Assembly (NCBI GenBank): GCA_964635975.1
Contig: CAZWPO010000001.1
Coordinates: 248,001 to 312,000 of the forward strand
DNA length: 64,000 nucleotides
Direction of reading: 5' to 3'
Source of the DNA: UBA5314 sp964635975
GTDB lineage: Bacteria > Bacillota > Syntrophomonadia > Syntrophomonadales > Syntrophomonadaceae
Shown: piece by piece, positions 17,589-25,339 of the stretch
Position numbering within the stretch: position 1 is the first letter of the stretch
How the letters are laid out: the number at the start of each line of letters is the position of its first letter
Translations under genes and position numbers: made by a program
The notes under the pieces: model-generated
The model's input: only the letters and a program-made list of their open reading frames with translations
What the model was told of the DNA's origin: nothing
The model's database searches: none

Positions 17589-18322
17589 TCTAAAAATTCC
17601 TCCTGCTCCAACCACTGTTGCAGTTTTTCCCTGGCACTTACCGGGTTCAGAACTTTTTCACTATGGACCAGCCGTCCATCGCGAAAGTGCACGATGCGCT
17701 GAGTATGATGGGCTATTTCAGGCTCATGGGTCACGATTATTATGCTGCTGCCCTGTCGGTGCAGTTCCTGAAATAGGGCCATAATTTCATATCCTGAACC
17801 GCTGTCAAGGTTCCCGGTTGGTTCATCAGCCAGCAAAAGGCTCGGGTTATTAACCAATGCACGAGCTATAGCAACTCGTTGTTTCTGGCCGCCGGACATC
17901 TCATTGGGCCGGTGCTTAATATGGCTGGCCAGGCCGACTTTGTCTAACGCCTCAATGGCTTTGGCCCTTCTCTCATCGGCTCCTACGCCGGCATATAACA
18001 TAGGAAGCTCGACATTTCGCAAAGCATTGAGACGGGGAAGCAGGTTGAAGTTTTGAAAAACAAAACCGATCTTTTGATTACGCAGAGATGCCAGTTGCCC
18101 TTCGTCCAGGCCACTGGTATCAACCCCATCTAGTATAAAGCTTCCTTCTGTTGGTAGGTCCAGCAAGCCTAAAATGTTCATCAGCGTAGATTTACCTGAC
18201 CCCGATGGTCCCATAATGGCTGTAAACTCACCCTCATTGATCGTCAGGTCGATGGCTTTGAGCGCCTGCACCTGCACACTTCCCGTATCATAGGTCTTGG
18301 ATATCTTATCTAAAACGATCAT
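17585..18322 (-). CDS. ABC transporter ATP-binding protein (MacB/LolD type)
   Basis: About 245 residues with a complete nucleotide-binding domain: Walker A GPSGSGKST near residue 38, Q-loop FVFQNFNLLP, signature MSGGQKQR, Walker B with LLLADEPTGNLDS and the switch His in IIIVTHEPEIAHH. The LLPRLNALRNVELPM stretch is typical of the MacB/LolD/FtsE family. It powers the permease encoded next. The start overlaps the membrane-fusion gene stop by 4 bases and the stop overlaps the permease start by 4, so the three are tightly coupled. Confidence 0.95.
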   Translation of the reverse strand: MIVLDKISKTYDTGSVQVQALKAIDLTINEGEFTAIMGPSGSGKSTLMNILGLLDLPTEGSFILDGVDTSGLDEGQLASLRNQKIGFVFQNFNLLPRLNALRNVELPMLYAGVGADERRAKAIEALDKVGLASHIKHRPNEMSGGQKQRVAIARALVNNPSLLLADEPTGNLDSGSGYEIMALFQELHRQGSSIIIVTHEPEIAHHTQRIVHFRDGRLVHSEKVLNPVSAREKLQQWLEQEEFLE

Positions 18323-19599
18323 TTCGCTTTAATCCTTTTCCCGTCCGTTAGATCAGCCGGAGGTGATAAAACCACCTGCTCATCGAGCTGGAGACCAGAC
18401 TTGATCTGTATAGTTAGTCCGTCGCTAATGCCTGTCTGTACTGCTGTCAGGCTGCTCAACCCATTTCTGACGACCCAAACACTATTGCCTTCGTCTTGCT
18501 CTACCAGAGCCTCAACCGGTACTACCAGAGCATCTTCTTCAGCGGTTGTTATATCCAAATCTACGCTATAGCCAGGCAGCATGACGCCCGGATTATCCAA
18601 GTCAACTATAACCGGCAGGTAGCTGTCGTTGTCCTGCCCCTGGGTCTTGCTAATAAGTTCTAAACCCACCTGGGCGATTTTCCCTTGATATTTTGTATCC
18701 GAAAAGGCGTTGCCGCTTATCTCCACCTTTTGCCCTACTTTTATCTTGCTGGCTTCTGTTTCCGGCACCTCACCCTGGATTTCTATCTTGCTTAGATTGG
18801 AGATGGTCAAGACGGGAGTCTGTTCGGAAACGATGTCTCCCGTGCTGACATTAATGGAAAGCACCTGTCCGTCGCGAGTGCATACCAGGCCCTGCCCCGC
18901 TGCCTGACGCTGCACGCTTTCCAAATGAAGACGGGCGGAATCAACCGCGGCTTGTAAAGCCTGCAGATCCTGCCCAGCCGAATCCAGAAGCCTGCGATAA
19001 TCAGCCCGGGCTTTTTCCAGGGCAGCCTGGCCAGACTCGTAGTCTGAGCAAGCCTTATCCAGATCAACACGGGAAAGCGCGCCCTGCTCAAACAGGATTT
19101 GCGCTCGTTTGAAGGCAGCCTCATTCAGCTCCAGGGCTTTCTCAGCCTCCTGCAGTGCATGCTCGGCCGCCGTCAGCTCTGCACTCTTCCCACCCGAGCG
19201 TGCGCGTATCAAGCTGCTTTCAGCGCTTGACAGGTTGGCCTGAGCCTGTGCTAAGTTCTCCTGCACTTTGGGAACATATATCTCCATAAGAACCTGGCCG
19301 GCTCTTACTGATTCTCCCAATCGAACGGGAACCGCCTTTACTACTCCGGAAGCATCACTCAGCAGCACTTCCTTGTCAGCAGCAATAACTTTACCCTCAG
19401 CTGGAACTTTCTCCACCAGCTGCTTCTGGCTTACCCGGGCGGTGCTCACAGTAACAACGTCTTTTTGGGTAATTCTATAGACATTAACTATAATTAGCGT
19501 AAGAACCAGTATAAAAATGCCACTGATTATCAACATCTTTTTAAGGTTAATTCGTTTTTTATCCGGTCTGGTTTGTACATCCGCCAAAAAATCCACCAA
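18319..19599 (-). CDS. HlyD/MacA-like membrane-fusion (efflux adaptor) protein
   Basis: About 426 residues. One N-terminal membrane anchor (MLIISGIFILVLTLIIVNVY near residue 22) is followed by a lipoyl-like segment (VRLGESVRAGQVLMEI), a long alpha-helical hairpin (about 110-225, rich in Ala, Leu, Glu and Gln) and beta-barrel domains. This is the adaptor architecture of MacAB-type systems, adapted to a monoderm. It is encoded just before its ATPase and permease. The substrate is unknown. Confidence 0.9.
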   Translation of the reverse strand: MVDFLADVQTRPDKKRINLKKMLIISGIFILVLTLIIVNVYRITQKDVVTVSTARVSQKQLVEKVPAEGKVIAADKEVLLSDASGVVKAVPVRLGESVRAGQVLMEIYVPKVQENLAQAQANLSSAESSLIRARSGGKSAELTAAEHALQEAEKALELNEAAFKRAQILFEQGALSRVDLDKACSDYESGQAALEKARADYRRLLDSAGQDLQALQAAVDSARLHLESVQRQAAGQGLVCTRDGQVLSINVSTGDIVSEQTPVLTISNLSKIEIQGEVPETEASKIKVGQKVEISGNAFSDTKYQGKIAQVGLELISKTQGQDNDSYLPVIVDLDNPGVMLPGYSVDLDITTAEEDALVVPVEALVEQDEGNSVWVVRNGLSSLTAVQTGISDGLTIQIKSGLQLDEQVVLSPPADLTDGKRIKAK

Positions 19600-19626
19600 C
19601 TTCCTGCACCGATAAGATTGGCCGGG

Positions 19627-20325
19627 CTACTTCAGGCCGGCTGTTGGGAACAGTCCGCCCAGTGCCGCTATCCCCAGGCTCATTAGCAACCACAGCGCAA
19701 ACACATATGCACCTACATTCAAAGCCTTTTTTTTCATCATTATCGCTCCACCTATAACCAGAAGGATCAATCCCCAAACACTGAAGAACTCCACCTGGCT
19801 TAAGAAACGATACAAAAACCCCTCCGTATTATTACCCATCAGTAATCCCAGGCTGGTGTTGACTTGCATTGCTGATTTATATCCCAGACTCTTTATGATT
19901 GTCGTATTAACTAACAGGCTGAAAATACCCGGGATACCGGAATATACAGCCACTGAAAATAGGTTCTTAAATTGAGCTTCTCCAATAGTTATTTTGTCGT
20001 AAATGAGCAGAACAACTGCTTTAAGCAGCCAGATCAGCGGAACGGTGAACAGCACTCCGATTATGGCACTGCCCCCTACCATCATATCCAAAGCCGTTTC
20101 CATCCCTTCGACCTGACCGGTAGCGTTCATCTGTTCTCTGGTCAGATCCAATAGCTCCGGTAATGTGATAAGAGTTGAAGCCAGGGTCAAAATTAAGATA
20201 ATTAAGGCCGGTATTAGGAATCGCGGATTTTCCTTTATTTCATAGAAAGCCTGCACAGGCTGAACTATCACCTTGACAATTTTATGCCATTCGCTTGTTT
20301 TCAGCTTTTCAGCTTCACTTGTCAT
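19627..20325 (-). CDS. Yip1-family multi-pass membrane protein
   Basis: About 232 residues. The N-terminus (KIVKVIVQPVQAFYEIKENP) fits the Yip1 domain of bacterial proteins found beside ABC efflux systems, and about five membrane segments follow (IPALIILILTLASTLITL first). Function unknown. It lies 27 bases upstream of the membrane-fusion gene in the same direction and is probably the first gene of the efflux operon. Confidence 0.75.
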   Translation of the reverse strand: MTSEAEKLKTSEWHKIVKVIVQPVQAFYEIKENPRFLIPALIILILTLASTLITLPELLDLTREQMNATGQVEGMETALDMMVGGSAIIGVLFTVPLIWLLKAVVLLIYDKITIGEAQFKNLFSVAVYSGIPGIFSLLVNTTIIKSLGYKSAMQVNTSLGLLMGNNTEGFLYRFLSQVEFFSVWGLILLVIGGAIMMKKKALNVGAYVFALWLLMSLGIAALGGLFPTAGLK

Positions 20326-20658
20326 TTTATGTTCATCCTTCTCTCATTTTTTTACTTTTGTGGTGTAGTTCTAGAAGCCTGTGATAATATCCTCTATTTT
20401 TTTCACTAGCTTCTGCTAGCCAATGGGGCCGGGGATTAAACTCAAGGGATCTTTAGAGAAGGAAGGCGGGCGCACAAATTTGCATGAGCAGAAAGTCGGT
20501 CGTTTTGTGAAACTCACGTCATTAACGGGGGACAGATGTTATGCTTTCTTACTGAACATTCCTTCAATGGCAGTGCACCTTAAACATTAAGGAGACATTC
20601 TGGAACTGATAAATGAAAAACCGTAAAGATATGTTACCCTGGGGGGCAAAAGATATTT
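20326..20658. other. 333-bp intergenic region without a gene
   Basis: Lies between the Yip1-family gene and the CD-NTase-like gene. I see no open frame with a ribosome site and no clear terminator. A short string CATTAACGGGGGACAG near 20520 resembles the GGGGGACgG core of the inverted repeat upstream of recO and may be a relic of the same kind of repeat. The part near 20330-20400 should contain the efflux-operon promoter. Confidence 0.4.
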
Positions 20659-21552
20659 TTACATGGGAAACAATTCGCCAAAAACTTCTTTCCACACTCT
20701 ATTGGCCTTGTATGACTCTCCCTGGTTCTCCAACTGGAGAGCCTGCCGCGCCTTTTTGAAGGCAATATTAGCCTGTGCTCCAAAATCATCTTCGCGGGTG
20801 ATCTTGCGGTTGCTGCCCTTGGCGTACCAGACCAGCTGTTCTTTCTTCAGTCCAGCCATGTACTCGAGAAAGTCCAGGCACATATACCCGTAATAGGCAA
20901 AAGACGTGGTATTGCCTTCCCAGTCATCCATGAAATTCATGACCAGAGTGTCAATCAGCATCCCCGGTATACCAGCTTTATACTGGGCTCTCCAGGCGCG
21001 CATCATTTTCGCGAGATGTTTCACTTTCCCGCCATATTTGTAATTGTATTCATCGATTGCCTCGATTTCTTTCAAAGGATTGAAAGTAGCCCACCGCCAC
21101 CCGTCATGAGATTCTGGATACAAGAAGTGCTTCTTTTCAGTAACAAAACCGGGGATGATCTCGATGGTCATTTTATTGGCGGCAACCGGCAGTAGTAAGC
21201 AGCCCTCTGAATCGATATAAGCTCCCATGGATATATGTTTAATCGACTCTTTCATCTCCAGCATCAGATTAGCCTGCCCGTTCCCCGGGTGCTTCTCAAA
21301 GCGTTTAAATACTACCGGAGGGAGCACCACCAGCAAATTGATATTGCTCAGTCCCTTTATGGCCGTATCACGGCCATAAGAACCCAAAAAATGCATATTT
21401 CGGGTGTCGGAACGCATATGCCAGTACTGCTGGTTGATCGCTCTGGCGACTGCTTTTGTCCTCTCTGTGATAAGCTCTTGGTTATCTATAGCCAGATTGG
21501 CGATAAAATTTCTAAATTTTTCAGCCATATTGTCAGTACGACCGATGACCAT
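20659..21552 (-). CDS. cGAS/DncV-like nucleotidyltransferase (SMODS fold) with altered active site
   Basis: About 297 residues. The nucleotidyltransferase signature of the CD-NTase/OAS group is present as LGSYGRDTAIKGLS at residues 56-69, but the metal-binding Asp-x-Asp that should follow reads Asn70-Ile-Asn72. The third carboxylate position, usually Asp before hydrophobic-Pro, is Glu131 in MTIEIIPGF. A helical C-terminal half follows. The fold assignment is fairly sure; activity is doubtful because both Asp residues are replaced. No CBASS effector, Cap2/Cap3 or toxin gene is adjacent (neighbours are Yip1 and recO). It has a good ribosome site, GGGAGAGG, and is followed by no partner gene. 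It could be a dead regulatory paralog or a decaying defence gene. Confidence 0.72.
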   Translation of the reverse strand: MVIGRTDNMAEKFRNFIANLAIDNQELITERTKAVARAINQQYWHMRSDTRNMHFLGSYGRDTAIKGLSNINLLVVLPPVVFKRFEKHPGNGQANLMLEMKESIKHISMGAYIDSEGCLLLPVAANKMTIEIIPGFVTEKKHFLYPESHDGWRWATFNPLKEIEAIDEYNYKYGGKVKHLAKMMRAWRAQYKAGIPGMLIDTLVMNFMDDWEGNTTSFAYYGYMCLDFLEYMAGLKKEQLVWYAKGSNRKITREDDFGAQANIAFKKARQALQLENQGESYKANRVWKEVFGELFPM

Positions 21553-21583
21553 GCCATTCCTCTCCCTTCCCGAGCAAATAGTC

Positions 21584-22354
21584 CTATGAGCGTTTTTTAT
21601 CCAGATCCGCTAAAACGCTTTTTAAGGTTCCAATCGTATCCTTCATCTTAAGCTTGCTCTCAAGATGATACTCCAGGTATTTTTCCAGAAAAGCTTCCAG
21701 TTGAAGCAAAGCCGACTGGGAAGCTTTCACCCTTTGCAGAGCCTGAATCGGACTGGTAAGCATCAAGCGCAGCAGTCCCAGCGCCTCACCATGTAAAGCA
21801 ATATGTGACCGGGAGCGCTCCATGCATTCATGGCAAACCAAACCTCCAGCACCGAGGTCAAATATGCCTGCAATCTCTTCCCGTCTGCCGCACCAGACAC
21901 ATTCTTCCAGAACCGGTCGATATCCCAGGTTAACCAGGATGCTCATTTCGGCATAGCGAACGATAAGAGGTATATATCCCAACTGGTCAAGATTTTCAAG
22001 GACTGAGATCATATCACGAAACAAGTTTGGAAAGGGATTTCGGTCCCAAAGCGCCTTGTCCAATAATTCTAAAAGATAAACGACATATAATGTACACTGT
22101 AAATCTTCGCGAATATTGCCATAGAAATTAGACAGCCGCCCCTGGGTAATAAGATCTAATTCCTTGCCGCGGTGAAAATACAATGATGAATAACAAAAAG
22201 GCTGTAGGCAGGCTCGCAAACTACTCCGGGGTTTCTTCACACCCCGAGCAATTGCCCGTATCTTGCCTTCCCTCTCAGAGAATACGGTGACCAGCTTATC
22301 AGCATCCCGATAGTCCCTGCTTTTCAGCACTATGGCTCCGGTTCGATAATACAT
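21584..22354 (-). CDS. recO: DNA repair protein RecO
   Basis: About 256 residues. RecO anneals single-stranded DNA and helps RecR load RecA in the RecFOR pathway. The start MYYRTGAIVLKSRDYRDADK is the typical OB-fold N-terminus; a four-Cys zinc site lies near residue 150 (CVWCGRREE and later VCHEC). I take the ATG at 22352-22354 because upstream residues do not fit the family and would run into an inverted repeat. The gene follows deoC and era in the same direction, a normal Firmicute arrangement. Confidence 0.93.
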   Translation of the reverse strand: MYYRTGAIVLKSRDYRDADKLVTVFSEREGKIRAIARGVKKPRSSLRACLQPFCYSSLYFHRGKELDLITQGRLSNFYGNIREDLQCTLYVVYLLELLDKALWDRNPFPNLFRDMISVLENLDQLGYIPLIVRYAEMSILVNLGYRPVLEECVWCGRREEIAGIFDLGAGGLVCHECMERSRSHIALHGEALGLLRLMLTSPIQALQRVKASQSALLQLEAFLEKYLEYHLESKLKMKDTIGTLKSVLADLDKKRS

Positions 22355-22369
22355 GCCTACCCACCCCGG

Positions 22370-22449
22370 CAAACAGGGGGACGGTTCTCCTGTTTGTTTA
22401 TTATAAGTTTGCTTTTTGAAACAAACAGAGAGAACCGTCCCCCTGTTTG
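22370..22449. repeat. 80-bp inverted repeat between deoC and recO
   Basis: Left arm 22370-22396 and right arm 22422-22449 are near-perfect inverted copies: each outer end reads CAAACAGGGGGACGGTTCTC (right arm on the other strand), and inner ends carry CTGTTTG/CAAACAG. The centre is 25 bases and AT-rich. Similar GGGGGACGGTTCTC strings are, from memory, found as dispersed repeats in clostridial genomes, often near REP-associated transposases, so this may be a REP-like or MITE-like element. It lies 11 bases after the deoC stop and could also act as a terminator or processing site. Confidence 0.75.
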
Positions 22450-22460
22450 CTCCCAAATAC

Positions 22461-23129
22461 TCAACTCTTATCGCGAGCTTGATATTGCTCCATAATTGAT
22501 CCCGCGCTGCTGGTTCCTATCCGTTCTGCTCCGGCCTCAATCAACTGCATTGCCCAGTACAGGTCCTTGATCCCTCCACTGGCTTTTATTCTCAAATCAG
22601 GACGCCGGTTTTGCTTTATTATCTCCAGGTCCCTGATGCTGGCTCCACGTCCTGCCAGACCAGTAGATGTTTTTATAAAATCTGCGCTGGTCTCACTTAC
22701 CAGTCCCGTAACCCGTGCAATTTCATCCTCACTAAGCAAAGCCGTCTCCACGATGACTTTCAGTAAAAAGGGGAAATCCTGACGCAGAGTTAGAACACCG
22801 TCAATTTCTTCTCTCACCAGGGCGCTGCGCCCGTCTTTCAAAGCCCCGATATTGATGACCATATCAAGCTCTCCGGCTCCCGACTTTACAGCTTCAAAGG
22901 CTTCCCGAATTTTGATGGAGGAAAATCCAGCCCCCAGAGGAAATCCGATAACTGTGCAGAGATGCACTCCCGACCCTGCCAGAAGTTCACCAGCTTCGTA
23001 CAAATAGGCTGGATTTATGCATACTGCTGCCATATTGAAAGCGGCGGCTTCCTGGCACAGCATCCTGATATCTGAGAGCCGGGCATCAGGTTTCAAGTTG
23101 GTGCTATCCAAATACGATGCAATCATCAA
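22461..23129 (-). CDS. deoC: Deoxyribose-phosphate aldolase
   Basis: About 222 residues. Splits 2-deoxyribose-5-phosphate into glyceraldehyde-3-phosphate and acetaldehyde during deoxynucleoside breakdown. Family marks include YLDSTNLKPDA at the N-terminus, the VVIGFPLGA-like VIGFPLGAGFSS, LDMVINIGALKDG, KVIVETALL (Schiff-base region), and FIKTSTGLAGRGAS with its essential Lys, then IKASGGIKD. Full length. It lies 19 bases from era; with cdd nearby it makes a small deoxynucleoside-salvage group. Confidence 0.95.
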   Translation of the reverse strand: MMIASYLDSTNLKPDARLSDIRMLCQEAAAFNMAAVCINPAYLYEAGELLAGSGVHLCTVIGFPLGAGFSSIKIREAFEAVKSGAGELDMVINIGALKDGRSALVREEIDGVLTLRQDFPFLLKVIVETALLSEDEIARVTGLVSETSADFIKTSTGLAGRGASIRDLEIIKQNRRPDLRIKASGGIKDLYWAMQLIEAGAERIGTSSAGSIMEQYQARDKS

Positions 23130-23148
23130 TATCTCCCATTAGGCCTAT

Positions 23149-24030
23149 CTAGGGGCGATAACCCAGTTGTCTCAGGTTTCCTTCATTATCACGCCAGTTC
23201 TTTTTCACTTTAACCCAGAGATCCAGGTACACCGGCGCATCCAGCATACGCTCGATATCATGGCGGGACTGCGCTCCAATATTCTTTAACATGGAGCCCC
23301 CTTTACCAATAATAATCGCTTTTTGGGTTTCTCGTTCTGTATATAGAACCGCTCTCAGATATATTTTCCCCTCGGCTTTTCGTTCAAAGCTCTCAATCTC
23401 CACAGCTATCGCATGAGGCACCTCATCCCTGGTCAAGATCAGGGCTTTTTCCCTGATAAGCTCGGCAACAATGAATGAAACCGGTTGATCAGTCAGATCA
23501 TCTTCAGAATAATACAGCGGCCCCTCGGGCAGGTTTTCCATGGTCCTGGTCAGGAGTCGGTCGATATTGGTTCCCCGGGCAGCAGAGATAGGAATCATAT
23601 CAGCAAATTTCATAATTCCGCTGTAATCTTGCATGGTTTGATTTATGCTGGCCTGATCGACCAGATCGGTTTTGTTGAGCAGCAGGAAAATAGGAACAGA
23701 AGCCTCTTTGAGAAAGTTAATTATGTATCTTTCGCCTCCGCCTAAAGACCTGGTAACATCCACAATATAGTAAATCAAGTCGACCTCATTGATAGACCGC
23801 GCAGACACATCAACCATATATTCTCCCAGCAGGTGTTTGGGTTTGTGGACACCGGGTGTATCAATAAAAATTATCTGCCCCTCATCACAGGTGTAAATGC
23901 CCTGGATTCGATTACGAGTGGTCTGGGGCTTATCAGAAACGATGGCTATCTTGCTGCCTACTATATGGTTAATTAATGTGGATTTTCCCACATTGGGCCG
24001 CCCAACAATACTGACAAATCCTGATTTCAA
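23149..24030 (-). CDS. era: GTPase Era
   Basis: About 293 residues, the usual Era length. Binds the 3' end of 16S rRNA and assists 30S assembly. G1 GRPNVGKSTLINHI at residue 9, switch II region IDTPGVHKPKHLLG, G4 NKTD and G5 SAARG are all intact. The C-terminal KH domain carries GKGGSMLKNIGAQSRHDIE. It sits between cdd and deoC, as in many Firmicutes. Confidence 0.97.
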   Translation of the reverse strand: MKSGFVSIVGRPNVGKSTLINHIVGSKIAIVSDKPQTTRNRIQGIYTCDEGQIIFIDTPGVHKPKHLLGEYMVDVSARSINEVDLIYYIVDVTRSLGGGERYIINFLKEASVPIFLLLNKTDLVDQASINQTMQDYSGIMKFADMIPISAARGTNIDRLLTRTMENLPEGPLYYSEDDLTDQPVSFIVAELIREKALILTRDEVPHAIAVEIESFERKAEGKIYLRAVLYTERETQKAIIIGKGGSMLKNIGAQSRHDIERMLDAPVYLDLWVKVKKNWRDNEGNLRQLGYRP

Positions 24031-24097
24031 TCGACTAACCTCCTACTGTATATGGACACCGCCAACCTTTGCCTCAACTCTGCATCTACATAAGGGA

Positions 24098-24493
24098 TCA
24101 AGGTTGATGGTGTGCAAGTGCAAAAGCCCTGGGCAGCAACTCCTTTAAACTAAAGCTACTGATCTGGCCCTCACCGACAAGCAGTATCCTTAAGTCTGGA
24201 GCGAATTCGGCCAAAACCTGCAGGCAGGCTCCACATGGGTAGATAATTCCCTCTCCGCTTCCAGCCACCGCTAATTGGCTAAAATTTCGTTCTCCGGCAA
24301 TAACTGCCTGAAAAACTGCAATTCTCTCAGCACATACGGTAAGCCCGTATGAAGCATTTTCTACGTTGGCCCCCTGGTAAACCAGGCCAGATTCCCCTAA
24401 AAGGGCCGCCCCCACCCGGAAACCGGAATAGGGTGCATAGGCCTTGTCCCTCGCCTGGTAGGCTAACTGCATCAAATCCTCAGGTGTTTCCAA
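24098..24493 (-). CDS. cdd: Cytidine deaminase
   Basis: About 131 residues. Deaminates cytidine and deoxycytidine to uridine and deoxyuridine. The zinc and proton-shuttle site is complete: TVCAERIAVFQAV (Cys-Ala-Glu) and PCGACLQVLAEF (Pro-Cys-x2-Cys). The N-terminus YAPYSGFRVGAALL fits the family. I choose the TTG at 24491-24493 with AAGGAGG 6 bases upstream; a longer frame would overlap the dgkA stop. Confidence 0.94.
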   Translation of the reverse strand: METPEDLMQLAYQARDKAYAPYSGFRVGAALLGESGLVYQGANVENASYGLTVCAERIAVFQAVIAGERNFSQLAVAGSGEGIIYPCGACLQVLAEFAPDLRILLVGEGQISSFSLKELLPRAFALAHHQP

Positions 24494-24507
24494 GCTGTTC
24501 CTCCTTG

Positions 24508-24858
24508 CTATCTCCAAAGATAAGGAATAAAAACGATAAAGCCAATTACCACTGCGCTAAAAGCCGCCAGTAAAACGGCCCCTGCAGCAGTATTTTTTAC
24601 AACTTTGGCTAGAGGATGAAAATCTTCGGTAATTAAATCAATGGTTTTTTCAATCGCTGTATTAAGTATTTCTGTCACCATAACGATGCAGAAGGTCAAG
24701 AATAATATGGCCCATTCTATCCTGCTTATCTTCAGTACTATGCCCAATAGTACCACCGCCACGGATATCAATAGATGAATCCTCATATTTCTCTGGGTTC
24801 GTATAGTATACCCCAGTCCATCGGTTGCCCAAAAAAAACTGTTCTTAAACTTGCGCAT
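24508..24858 (-). CDS. dgkA: Diacylglycerol kinase family protein (undecaprenol kinase type)
   Basis: About 116 residues with three membrane helices. The active-site motif EILNTAIEKTIDLI near residue 65 is intact, as is the ATP-side AKVVKNTAAGAVLLAA. In Gram-positives this small kinase phosphorylates undecaprenol, recycling the wall lipid carrier. It stands between ybeY and cdd, the common Firmicute order ybeY-dgkA-cdd-era. Confidence 0.93.
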   Translation of the reverse strand: MRKFKNSFFWATDGLGYTIRTQRNMRIHLLISVAVVLLGIVLKISRIEWAILFLTFCIVMVTEILNTAIEKTIDLITEDFHPLAKVVKNTAAGAVLLAAFSAVVIGFIVFIPYLWR

Positions 24859-24868
24859 AAAACGGTGG

Positions 24869-25339
24869 CTACCTTTCCAGCTTCATTCCCTGCATCACTT
24901 TTTCTTCCAATTTGCGCATCAATTTCTTTTCTTCTTCGGCTTCGTGGTCATAGCCCAGCAGATGGAGCATGCCGTGAACTACCAGGTATCCCAGTTCTCT
25001 TTCCAAACTGTGATCATATTGCTGGCTCTGGTTTTGGGCCTGTTCAAGGGAAATCACTATGTCGCCTAAAATGTTTATATCTCCCGAGAAGTCCAGGTCG
25101 GGCTCCTCATCACCCAGTTCGTTCATAGCAAAGGAAAGCACATCCGTAGGTTCATTCTTACCGCGGTATATGAGGTTAAGCTCCTGAATGTAGCTGTTGT
25201 CGACAATCATAACGCTGACTTCTGTATTTCGTGGCTGCTTGCACAGTCTGACGGTAGCGTTGGCGACCTTGACGATGATATCCTGCAGCTTCCTATTGTA
25301 TGGGACTTTGTTCTGCTGGTTTATGATCATGGTCTCCAT
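24869..25339 (-). CDS. ybeY: Endoribonuclease YbeY (rRNA maturation factor)
   Basis: About 156 residues. YbeY is a zinc metalloprotein needed for 16S rRNA maturation and ribosome quality control. The zinc motif H-x3-H-x5-H is visible as HGMLHLLGYDHEAEEE near residue 120, preceded by TDVLSFAMNE. The ATG at 25337-25339 has AAAGGAGAG upstream. It overlaps the end of the 7TM-HD gene by 47 bases, implying coupled translation. Confidence 0.95.
   Translation of the reverse strand: METMIINQQNKVPYNRKLQDIIVKVANATVRLCKQPRNTEVSVMIVDNSYIQELNLIYRGKNEPTDVLSFAMNELGDEEPDLDFSGDINILGDIVISLEQAQNQSQQYDHSLERELGYLVVHGMLHLLGYDHEAEEEKKLMRKLEEKVMQGMKLER

Noticed and set aside
20659..21552. CBASS defence island around the CD-NTase-like gene
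   Set aside because: Neighbours are Yip1/efflux genes and recO-deoC-era. No effector nuclease, membrane pore, patatin or Cap2/Cap3 gene is visible, and the active-site acids are replaced, so I do not call a CBASS system.
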